6,598 nucleotides of DNA, taken from NCBI GenBank assembly GCA_013153135.1, contig JAADFA010000096.1:1-6598 (forward strand), in the 5' to 3' direction. A model generated the notes under the pieces. That model was not told the DNA's origin. It saw only the letters and a program-made list of their open reading frames with translations, and did not search any database. A program made the translations under genes and the position numbers. Positions 1-5,374 of this stretch are shown here, one piece after another. The number at the start of each line of letters is the position of its first letter. Position 1 is the first letter of the stretch. This stretch comes from Chloroflexota bacterium. GTDB taxonomy: Bacteria > Chloroflexota > Anaerolineae > Anaerolineales > DRMV01.

Positions 1-122
1 GCAGGCTCAGCGCGCGGGACATGGAACGGCAAGGATAGCAGGCGGGTTTCGCCGCCCGCGGCATAGGCTTCTACGAGATTTGCCTGCACCCACGCGCCGG
101 GACAGGTCACCAGCCTCTCCAT
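1..122 (-). CDS. Unrecognised protein, N-terminal 40 codons only
   Basis: The minus strand is open from an ATG at 122 to the left edge, so only the N-terminus is visible. It begins MERLVTCPGAWVQAN, continues through an AYAAGGETR stretch, and ends in the window at HVPRAEP. I do not recognise the family. No good Shine-Dalgarno sequence precedes the ATG. A TATAGT box on the minus strand (151-156) would start a transcript about 20 bases upstream, so a short or leaderless mRNA is possible. A GTG at codon 5 has GGAGAGG just before it but the spacing is very tight. Codons 11 to about 37 coincide with the left copy of an 80-bp repeat whose right copy (1317-1396) is not a gene. The reading frame could therefore be a chance ORF across a dispersed repeat. 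The lack of stops over 40 codons in GC-rich DNA is only weak support. Confidence 0.4.
   Translation of the reverse strand, partial: MERLVTCPGAWVQANLVEAYAAGGETRLLSLPFHVPRAEP
12..91 (+). repeat. Left copy of 80-bp inverted repeat
   Basis: This segment is the reverse complement of 1317-1396 without gaps, matching at 71 of 80 positions. The run 43-91 has a single mismatch, at 65; the other eight lie at 19, 25, 26, 28, 31, 33, 40 and 42. All nine differences are A/G (transition) changes. Similarity stops sharply at 92, next to 1316 in the other copy. The two copies face each other across about 1.2 kb that holds the membrane-protein gene and the 73-residue gene. No transposase and no obvious target-site duplication accompany them, so a dispersed genomic repeat is more likely than a classical insertion sequence. 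Confidence 0.85.
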
Positions 123-212
123 GACGGAGTAACGAGAGGAAAAACCGCGAACTATAAGCCTCACGTTCATATGCTGCTAGCGTTGAGGAGAAGGCGCTTT
201 TTGGATAAATAG

Positions 213-231
213 TAAAATATCAGAATATCAG
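213..231 (+). promoter_or_regulatory. AT-rich promoter candidate with 8-bp tandem repeat
   Basis: Upstream of the membrane-protein gene the sequence turns AT-rich from about 200. It contains a TAAAAT -10-like box (213-218) running into two tandem copies of AATATCAG (216-223 and 224-231). A TTGAGG at 183-188 is the only -35-like hexamer nearby, and it fits better with a -10 around 206-211 than with TAAAAT. The tandem octamer could be a binding site or simply low-complexity AT-rich DNA. The call is tentative; nothing else of note was seen in 123-363. Confidence 0.25.
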
Positions 232-363
232 CAAGACACCGCGCGTGCGTGGATGATGAAAGTTTGCCCATCCAAAGGCGTATTGCCTCACAGGATACGT
301 GAAAGCGCACAGGGGCTGCAAATTTATCTGAGAAGTAGTCATCCTACAAGTAGGAGACTTGCT

Positions 364-879
364 ATGAAAAAGCTGTTATGGCTAGGAATAATATGGAATT
401 GGGGATACATTTTTACGTTGTTTTTTGTAGTTCTGCAAATTCTAACGATTGCTTCATTCACAACACAAACTCAAACGAACTCGTCCCAAGGGGTGGTTTA
501 TTGTGAAGAATTAGCTGGTGGTATCCGGCTCGTTACCTTAGGAGCGTCTCTAGCCAGCATAGCCACGCTCAACGGTTTATTTTGGTATGCTTGGCCTGTG
601 TATATTTTTTATAACTTTGGGCCAACGCGTAAAAGCGCTATAATCTATACTTTATGGGTTATCTTGGGCACAATTATAGGGCTATCCCTGTTTTTCTTAC
701 CTGGGGTACTCGCGACGTGGAGTTTGACGAGTGGAGAATATCAGTATACAACCCAAGAAAAGGTACGCTCTTTAATAAAAGCATTGGCTGAATTATTTAT
801 TTTTACCTTCTTTTATGCAGGTTCAGGTTTAGGGTATGTATGGGCATATTGGAAGCAGGTTAGAACAAGCATAAGATAG
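364..879 (+). CDS. Small four-helix integral membrane protein, unknown function
   Basis: This encodes 171 residues. The ATG at 364 is chosen because AGGAG lies seven bases upstream (352-356) and the protein then begins MKKLLWLGII, a typical start for a membrane segment. The frame is open back to an ATG at 253, but the extra 37 residues are polar and lack a ribosome binding site. Hydrophobic helices are at about residues 5-30, 55-83 (long, perhaps broken at Pro78), 92-117 and 140-163. A polar loop at 31-54 rich in Thr, Gln and Asn carries the only Cys (47), and the C-terminus is basic (WKQVRTSIR). No catalytic motif is visible and I do not recognise the family. The gene is strikingly AT-rich, with many TTT, TTA and ATA codons, unlike the GC-rich genes around it. 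That suggests horizontal acquisition or lineage-specific accessory DNA. Confidence 0.7.
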   Translation: MKKLLWLGIIWNWGYIFTLFFVVLQILTIASFTTQTQTNSSQGVVYCEELAGGIRLVTLGASLASIATLNGLFWYAWPVYIFYNFGPTRKSAIIYTLWVILGTIIGLSLFFLPGVLATWSLTSGEYQYTTQEKVRSLIKALAELFIFTFFYAGSGLGYVWAYWKQVRTSIR

Positions 880-1010
880 AGTCGCGTCGATATGTCGTCA
901 AGAACTCCTCACAATACCAAAAGCCAACGCGATGAGCCCGCGGGACCAGAACATCAATTCCCCGAGGCGCGCGTCACGGGCTTAGCTTGGTCTGCTCCAG
1001 ACAACGTCGG

Positions 1011-1232
1011 TCAATCAGTTGTCGGGGCACTCGCCGGGTCATCCGGCTCTGGGGTGCGTCGCGCCTGGCGGCCTCTGGACTCCAGAAAGCGTTTCATCAT
1101 TTCAGCGCCAACAGCCTGCAGTAGCAGGTACAGCTGTCGGTTGAACTCCTCCGGCGGAAGGTTCTCTAGATCGATACCTTGGCGGCGGAGATCGTCAAGA
1201 ATCTGCTGAACGACTTCGTCGAGTATGGACAT
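1011..1232 (-). CDS. Small helical acidic protein, 73 residues, unknown function
   Basis: This is a 73-residue protein starting MSILDEVVQQILDD. The ATG at 1232 is preceded six bases upstream by AGGAG (minus strand, 1239-1243) within AAAAGGAGA, a strong ribosome binding site for such a short ORF. Residues 1-52 read as two or three amphipathic helices, with a conserved-looking LPPEEFNRQLYLLLQ stretch in the middle. The tail (about 53-73) is disordered and rich in Arg, Pro, Asp and Thr. There is no signal peptide, membrane segment, Cys motif or enzyme signature. It faces the membrane-protein gene tail-to-tail across 131 bases. It could be a small regulatory or adaptor protein, but the sequence gives no function. 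The long opposite-strand ORF over this region (892-1209) has no ribosome binding site and is judged a shadow. Confidence 0.6.
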   Translation of the reverse strand: MSILDEVVQQILDDLRRQGIDLENLPPEEFNRQLYLLLQAVGAEMMKRFLESRGRQARRTPEPDDPASAPTTD

Positions 1233-1271
1233 CGCGTTCTCCTTTTGGAAGCGCAGGCTAGAAGGTAGTGT

Positions 1272-1280
1272 ATTCTAACA
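1272..1280 (-). promoter_or_regulatory. Extended -10 promoter candidate for the 73-residue gene
   Basis: Read on the minus strand this is TGTTAGAAT, an extended -10 (TGn followed by TAGAAT). It lies 39 bases upstream of the ATG at 1232. No convincing -35 hexamer is found 15-19 bases further up, but extended -10 promoters often lack one. The predicted transcript would have a leader of roughly 30 bases including the AAAAGGAGA ribosome binding site. Confidence 0.35.
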
Positions 1281-1316
1281 TGGGACGTGCCCTCCTCGCG
1301 CGCCGAGAACGTTAAC

Positions 1317-1396
1317 GGGTGCAGGCAAATCTCGTAGAAGCCCATGCCGCGGGCGGCGAAACCCGTCCGCTATCTTCGCTGCCCCATGCCCCGCGC
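1317..1396 (-). repeat. Right copy of 80-bp inverted repeat
   Basis: This is the partner of 12-91 in inverted orientation (71/80 identical, no gaps). In the frame matching the left-hand ORF, it encodes VQANLVEAHAAGGETR, but an in-frame TAA sits one codon before the match (1313-1315) and the frame closes at TGA shortly after the repeat. This copy is therefore not a working gene. Of the nine differences from the left copy, most would change the amino acid in that frame, which argues against shared coding constraint. It lies about 190 bases upstream of hemH. Confidence 0.85.
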
Positions 1397-1585
1397 CCGC
1401 GCCCCACGGGCAGCTGAACTCGCCCGCTACCACATCCGCGTGCACTTACATTAAACACACCATCCCTCGTGTCTCTTTCTCATCCCCTTCTTATCTATCT
1501 TCCTGGCACCTTTAAGGCCCCTAGCATACACTGGGCCCAAACACCCGCGCCGATTCAGCGTGGGCCCCGTCCCGAGGAGGCCATC
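1397..1585 (+). other. Leader region of the haem operon
   Basis: No gene is seen between the repeat and hemH. A pyrimidine-rich tract covers about 1461-1510. A plausible but weak promoter is TTCCTG (1500-1505) with TAGCAT (1522-1527), 16 bases apart. A short hairpin and a strong ribosome binding site (GAGGAGG, 1574-1580) follow. Together with the promoter and repeat at 1272-1396, this completes the gene-free stretch 1233-1585. An in-frame GTG at 1469 opens the hemH frame early, but it has no ribosome binding site and the resulting extension (39 residues) is not ferrochelatase-like. Confidence 0.4.
1533..1567 (+). promoter_or_regulatory. GC-rich hairpin in the hemH leader
   Basis: GGGCCCA (1533-1539) can pair perfectly with TGGGCCC (1561-1567), giving a 7-bp all-but-one G:C stem with a 21-base loop. 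It ends six bases before the hemH ribosome binding site. If transcription starts upstream of 1533, it would sit at the 5' end of the mRNA and might stabilise it or tune translation. There is no U-tract, so it is not an intrinsic terminator. Confidence 0.3.
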
Positions 1586-2506
1586 ATGGAGCCCTTCGCG
1601 GTCTTTCTCACATCTTTCGGGAGTCCTGAACAATTGGACGAAATCCCCGAGTTTTTACGCAACATCCGGCAGGGACGCCCCACTCCAGAAAAACTCGTGC
1701 GCGAAGTGCAGGAGCGCTATGCGCGCATCGGCGGCGCGTCGCCCCTGCCGGCGTTGGTCGGCCTGCAGGCGCGGGCGCTGCAAGCCCGCCTGCAAACCCG
1801 AGCCCCCGAAAGCCGCGTGTACGTGGGCATGTTGTATTGGAAGCCCTATATCCACGATGTGGCGCGCATCATCCACCAAGACGGCTATCGTCGCTGGGTT
1901 GTCATACCTCTCGCGCCCCAATATTCCCGGGTCAGCGTTGGCACCTACCTGGCCGCGGTGGACCGCGCGGTGGCAGATCTCGAATCCAAGCCCATAGTGC
2001 ACAAGGTCGAACGCTGGGGGGACCATCCAGATTTCATCGCCGCGGTCGCGAGCCACGTGCAGGAGGCCCTGGCCCGTTTCCCCAATCCTGAGGATGTGGT
2101 CACCGTGTTCACCGCGCACAGCATCCCTATGCACTTTGTGAAGGAAGGCGATCCCTATCCCCAAGAGGTCGAGGAGAGTGCGCGACGGGTGGCGGAGACG
2201 GTTGGACTCGCGCGCTGGCGGGTCGCGTACCAGAGTGCAGGTGCGCAGGCCGTGCCCTGGCTCGGGCCGGACATAACGGACGTGTTCACCGAACTGGCCC
2301 AACAGGGCGTGAAACACGTGCTCGTGGTTCCCATTGGCTTCCTCACCGACCACGTGGAAGTGCTCTACGACCTGGATATCGAGCTCAAAGCCCACGCGGA
2401 CCAATTAGGCCTGCACATGGAGCGGTCCGCATCGCTCAACGATGACCCGCGCCTGATCGCGGCCCTGGAGGACCTGGTCTGGCGGGCTTTAGCAGCCGAG
2501 GAGTAG
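1586..2506 (+). CDS. hemH: Ferrochelatase (coproporphyrin-type likely)
   Basis: This cytoplasmic chelatase inserts ferrous iron into a porphyrin late in haem synthesis. The ATG at 1586 is set by GAGGAGG five bases upstream and gives 306 residues, the usual length for the compact Gram-positive enzyme (about 310 in Bacillus). Diagnostic motifs are in order: RYARIGGASPL (45-55), FTAHSIP (175-181) with the catalytic His178, GDPYP (188-192), YQSAGAQ (215-221), PWLGPD (224-229), and GFLTDHVEVLYD (251-262) with catalytic Glu258. The GDPYP, WLGPD and DHVEVLYD segments resemble the Bacillus protein closely. This favours the coproporphyrin branch (CpfC, making coproheme), but HemQ/ChdC, which would confirm it, is not in the window. 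At the position of the Bacillus iron-contacting Tyr (MAYGTP), this protein has Phe11 (TSFGSP), as I recall for actinobacterial homologues. There is no C-terminal membrane anchor or iron-sulphur cysteines. Confidence 0.95.
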   Translation: MEPFAVFLTSFGSPEQLDEIPEFLRNIRQGRPTPEKLVREVQERYARIGGASPLPALVGLQARALQARLQTRAPESRVYVGMLYWKPYIHDVARIIHQDGYRRWVVIPLAPQYSRVSVGTYLAAVDRAVADLESKPIVHKVERWGDHPDFIAAVASHVQEALARFPNPEDVVTVFTAHSIPMHFVKEGDPYPQEVEESARRVAETVGLARWRVAYQSAGAQAVPWLGPDITDVFTELAQQGVKHVLVVPIGFLTDHVEVLYDLDIELKAHADQLGLHMERSASLNDDPRLIAALEDLVWRALAAEE

Positions 2507-2510
2507 TGCC

Positions 2511-3929
2511 ATGGACGCGCCGCACATCGTTATCGTCGGTGGTGGTATGGCCGGGCTGGGCCTGGCCTATGCCCTGGTCCAACGGCAGGCGGACGTAGCC
2601 CAACCTTGGCGCATCACCGTGGTCGATGCCCAGCCCCGTTGGGGAGGCGTCGTTCGCACAGTGATGGAGGATGGCTTCGTCGTCGAAGGCGGTCCCGATA
2701 GCGTGCTCGCGTTCAAACCTGCGGCCGTGCGTCTTTGGCGCGCGCTGGGCCTCGACGAGGCCATCATGGGCACGGATCCCCGCTACAAAGGCGCGTTCGT
2801 GTTCGCGCGCGGACGGTTGCATCGGCTCCCCGAAGGCCTTACGCTGATGGTCCCGAGTCAGCTCGGGCCCTTGTTTCGCACATCCTTGCTCTCATGGAAG
2901 GGTAAACTACGGGCCGCGCTGGATTTGGTCCCCCGGCGGGTCGCACCGCCAGATGGCGACATTTCCGTCGCGGACTTCATTGCAGGGCATTTGGGCCATG
3001 AGGTGATGGCCTACATCGTCGAACCTCTGTTCGCGGGCATCTACGCGGGGGATGCACGACGGTTGAGCGTCGCTGCGACCTATCCCCAGTTGCTGGAACT
3101 GGAACGACGCTACGGCAGCCTGCTTTGGGGTCTGTTCGCGGCCCGGCGGGCTCGCGCGCGGCGGGATGGGGCCAACCCCCAAAGGACGCGTTCGGCCTTT
3201 GTCACCTTGCGCCGTGGCTTGACCCAAGGGGTCGAGGCGCTGGTCGCCGCGCTCAAGCGCGCGAACGTGCGTTTGGTCACATCCGCGCCCGTCACGCGCG
3301 TGCACCCCACGGCCCAGGGATGGCGCGTGGAAACCGAGCGAGGAACGATGCGCGCGAACGCGGTGGTTTTGGCCCTGCCCGCGTGGAAGGCCGCGCGGCT
3401 GGTCGAAGGGTTCGACCCAGCCCTAGCCGATGCACTATACACAATCCCTTACGCGTCGACCGCGACAGTCAGCCTAGCCTACCGCGCGACCGACATCGCG
3501 CACCCCATGCCTGGTTACGGGTTTGTCGTACCTCGGGTAGAAGGTCGGCCATTGGTCGCGGGCACGTGGACCACGCGCAAATTCCCCCATCGCTCGCCCG
3601 AAGGCACGGTACTCATCCGGCTCTTCCTGGGCCGCGCGGGCAACGATCGCATCGTACACGCGGATGAAGCCGAGATCGCGGCGCTGGCGCGACAGGAGCT
3701 GGCCGATATCATGGGCGTGCGAGCGGAGCCCTTACGGACGTGGGTCTTTCGCTGGCCGCGCGTACTACCCCAATACGAGGTCGGCCATGCGGAGCGAGTG
3801 CGCGCGATTCAACAACGGGCTCGCGGGCATCCAGGGCTTTATCTATTGAGCAATGCGTGGGATGGGGTCGGCATCCCCGATCGGCTCGCCGCGGCCGAGC
3901 GCTTAGCTACGGAGCTGACACGCAGTTAA
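2511..3929 (+). CDS. hemY: Protoporphyrinogen/coproporphyrinogen III oxidase, FAD-dependent
   Basis: This 472-residue flavoprotein carries out the oxygen-dependent six-electron oxidation of a porphyrinogen to a porphyrin. In the coproporphyrin pathway it is called CgoX. The N-terminal Rossmann motif is VIVGGGMAG (7-15), with Asp39 at the end of the second strand as the likely FAD-ribose ligand, followed by RWGG (43-46). The GGPDS segment (60-64), EPLFAGIYAGD (171-181), the LELERRYGSL region (195-204), and WPRVLPQYEVGH (415-426) are typical of the family. The C-terminal FAD motif SNAWDGVGIPDRL lies at 447-459. Length matches HemY of Bacillus (about 470). The start lies 4 bases after the hemH stop. 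Its ribosome binding site GAGGAG (2498-2503) is made of the last two hemH codons, so the pair is probably translationally coupled. Whether the substrate is protoporphyrinogen or coproporphyrinogen depends on its partner enzymes, which are not visible here. Confidence 0.94.
   Translation: MDAPHIVIVGGGMAGLGLAYALVQRQADVAQPWRITVVDAQPRWGGVVRTVMEDGFVVEGGPDSVLAFKPAAVRLWRALGLDEAIMGTDPRYKGAFVFARGRLHRLPEGLTLMVPSQLGPLFRTSLLSWKGKLRAALDLVPRRVAPPDGDISVADFIAGHLGHEVMAYIVEPLFAGIYAGDARRLSVAATYPQLLELERRYGSLLWGLFAARRARARRDGANPQRTRSAFVTLRRGLTQGVEALVAALKRANVRLVTSAPVTRVHPTAQGWRVETERGTMRANAVVLALPAWKAARLVEGFDPALADALYTIPYASTATVSLAYRATDIAHPMPGYGFVVPRVEGRPLVAGTWTTRKFPHRSPEGTVLIRLFLGRAGNDRIVHADEAEIAALARQELADIMGVRAEPLRTWVFRWPRVLPQYEVGHAERVRAIQQRARGHPGLYLLSNAWDGVGIPDRLAAAERLATELTRS
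3926..3929. other. Shared TTAA stop overlap of convergent genes
   Basis: The palindrome TTAA supplies the TAA of hemY on the plus strand (3927-3929) and the TAA of the racemase gene on the minus strand (3926-3928). There is thus no intergenic space, and no terminator for either transcript is seen at the junction. Confidence 0.9.
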
Positions 3930-5065
3930 TCGGAGAACAAGCGGGCCTCGGCAGATTCGTCCCCCTGGGCCAGCGCGCGGATCAACGCGGCGTGCTCGTC
4001 CGGTTGGGGCACGTGCTGCGCGGCTGGTGGGCGCTGGCCGTCGAAGCGCATAGGTAACCGGGGATGCACATGACCATACTCGTCACGAGCAAAGACATCA
4101 CGAGCGCGCAGATGCGGGTCATCCAACACCTCCGCGACCGAACGCACGGCCGCGACGGACATGCGCGTAGGGTCCAAGATACCGCCCTGGCCATCCGGGC
4201 CGAGCCATTCAGCTAGGGTGTGCCGCCGAAAGAGTGCCTGCATCTCAGGGATAAGGGTCGGGTCGAACGCGCGGCCGAGCCATTCTGGTCGGTCCACCGC
4301 GCGACAGAAGGCCTCCCAAAAGTGCGGCTCCAGCGCGGCTAGGGCAATCCAGCGGTCGTCGCGGGTCGCGTAGAGGTGATATGCGGGCACGTGGCCGAGG
4401 AAGACTTGCAGCCAGCGCCGATCCTGAGGCGTCTCCTGGTGCATGGGCAAAAGGAAGTACGTCCATGCGAGCGCGCCGTCATATAAGGCCACGTCGATGC
4501 ACGTACCTTGGCCGGTGCGCTCCCGCTGCCACAGCGCGGCCAGGAGTGCGACCAGACCAGGCAGCGTACCTCCCCCCACGTCCGCGACCTGTACTGGGGG
4601 CATTGCGGGCGGCTCACCGAAGGGGCTCAGCAGACCCGTTAGAGCCTGATACGTGTTATCGTGACCGGGCCGGTCGCGGTATGGGCCCGTTTGCCCAAAG
4701 CCACTCAGGCGTACATAAATCAGTCGAGGGTTTTCCGCGCGGGCCGCGTCCGGGCCCAAGCCCAAGCGCTCCATTACCCCAGGGCGAAACCCTTCAACCA
4801 GCACATCAGCCCAGCGCAGCAAGCCGCGCGCGACCGCGCGGTCCGTATCGTCCTTGAGATTGAGCACAATGGATTTTTTGCCTCGACGCAAGGCCGCGTA
4901 GTAGGGGTGGTCAGAGGGCAACGCGAGGAAATGCCGCCGCCCGGGTCGCTCGACCATGATCACGTGTGCGCCAAGCTGCACCAGCCACTGCGTCAAGAGC
5001 GCGCCGGGCAAAAAGATCGCGAAATCCACCACGCGCAGACCGGCCAAGGGCTGAGCCATAGGCAC
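3926..5065 (-). CDS. CaiB/BaiF-family acyl-CoA enzyme, alpha-methylacyl-CoA racemase-like
   Basis: This is a 379-residue CaiB/BaiF (class III CoA-transferase fold) protein. Family landmarks are LRVVDF (10-15), GAHVIMVE (32-39), KKSIVLNLK (63-71), ADVLVEGFRPG (86-96), and LSGFGQTGPY (120-129). The residues that act in alpha-methylacyl-CoA racemase are all present: His135 in RPGHD, Asp162 in VADVGGG, and Glu246 in ALEPHF. By analogy with the human and mycobacterial racemases (His126/Asp156/Glu241 in the latter), I infer racemisation of 2-methyl-branched acyl-CoAs rather than CoA transfer. The GTG at 5065 lies five bases after GGAGGT (minus strand, 5071-5076). An ATG two codons later (5059) has a longer 11-base spacing and is the alternative. 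Its TAA overlaps that of hemY by four bases. A partner dehydrogenase or thioesterase is not visible, so the substrate stays open. Confidence 0.88.
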   Translation of the reverse strand: MPMAQPLAGLRVVDFAIFLPGALLTQWLVQLGAHVIMVERPGRRHFLALPSDHPYYAALRRGKKSIVLNLKDDTDRAVARGLLRWADVLVEGFRPGVMERLGLGPDAARAENPRLIYVRLSGFGQTGPYRDRPGHDNTYQALTGLLSPFGEPPAMPPVQVADVGGGTLPGLVALLAALWQRERTGQGTCIDVALYDGALAWTYFLLPMHQETPQDRRWLQVFLGHVPAYHLYATRDDRWIALAALEPHFWEAFCRAVDRPEWLGRAFDPTLIPEMQALFRRHTLAEWLGPDGQGGILDPTRMSVAAVRSVAEVLDDPHLRARDVFARDEYGHVHPRLPMRFDGQRPPAAQHVPQPDEHAALIRALAQGDESAEARLFSD

Positions 5066-5266
5066 AACGCACCTCCGGCGAACAGAAAACCCCGCCGTGC
5101 CGTGTGCGACCCCGGATTTGCGCCGTTCCCGGCAGGTGGGAGCCTTGCCGCCGGGTTCCGCCTTGGCTTGCGCCTATCGCGTCGCCCGACGGAATGCCCG
5201 GCTCCCTTTTCGTGAAGTTGGGCCAAATCCGGTTCCCGCGCATCACGAACACGGCAGGGTGCTTTT

Positions 5267-5275
5267 GTTATACCA
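5267..5275 (-). promoter_or_regulatory. Extended -10 candidate for the racemase gene
   Basis: On the minus strand this reads TGGTATAAC, a TGn-extended -10 box. It would start transcription near 5260 and leave a leader of about 195 bases before the GTG. That is long, and no good -35 is seen, so a closer GC-rich promoter cannot be excluded. Confidence 0.3.
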
Positions 5276-5307
5276 CAACGGCCAGCCCCCGCGCGGCAAA
5301 GGTGCAT

Positions 5308-5334
5308 TTGCTTATCGCATAGTTATGCTATAAT
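5308..5334 (+). promoter_or_regulatory. Strong extended -10 promoter with palindrome, for the protease-STAND gene
   Basis: TGCTATAAT (5326-5334) is a perfect extended -10, with a TTGCTT -35-like hexamer at 5308-5313 (15-base spacer). The spacer holds a perfect inverted repeat GCATA-GT-TATGC (5317-5328) whose right arm contains the TGC extension. A regulator binding there would cover the promoter. A second exact TATAAT lies at 5352-5357, too close to the ATG for more than a near-leaderless transcript. The predicted start from the first box is about 5341, giving a leader of some 34 bases. Confidence 0.6.
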
Positions 5335-5374
5335 GGCATCAGAATTCAACCTATAATAAAACGAGCGGCGAGCA

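Larger units (their letters stand above)
5066..5374. other. Divergent intergenic region between racemase and protease-STAND genes
   Basis: No convincing gene lies in these 309 bases. The right third (about 5300-5374) is clearly AT-rich and holds the rightward promoter; the rest is GC-rich. Minus-strand ORFs overlapping the racemase start (such as 4911-5252 and 4993-5307) read into the racemase gene in other frames and lack family features. The racemase ribosome binding site is at 5071-5076. Confidence 0.6.

Noticed and set aside
253..363. Longer form of the membrane protein starting at 253
   Set aside because: The added 37 residues are polar and there is no Shine-Dalgarno sequence before 253. 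AGGAG precedes the ATG at 364, which starts a typical membrane-protein N-terminus.
990..1002. GTCTG-CTC-CAGAC hairpin between the convergent small genes as a terminator
   Set aside because: The stem is only 5 bp and no T-run follows on either strand.
892..1209. 105-codon plus-strand ORF over the 73-residue gene
   Set aside because: It has no ribosome binding site, and its Arg/Ser-rich translation is typical of a shadow. The minus-strand ORF has a strong translation start.
12..1396. Composite transposon bounded by inverted insertion sequences
   Set aside because: The repeats are only 80 bp, encode no transposase, and no target-site duplication could be recognised; the enclosed genes are not transposition genes.
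1504..1519. Possible sigma-54 promoter upstream of hemH (TGGCAC with GC at the right spacing)
   Set aside because: The -24 element matches, but the -12 element is AGGCC rather than TTGCA. No activator-binding site is apparent, and the match is plausible by chance.
1469..1585. N-terminal extension of the ferrochelatase from a GTG at 1469
   Set aside because: There is no ribosome binding site before the GTG. The extra 39 residues are unlike any ferrochelatase, while the ATG at 1586 has GAGGAGG at ideal spacing and gives the standard length.
1655..2404. 249-codon minus-strand ORF opposite hemH
   Set aside because: It lies wholly inside a well-supported ferrochelatase gene, has no ribosome binding site or recognisable domain, and is expected from GC-rich codon structure on the opposite strand.
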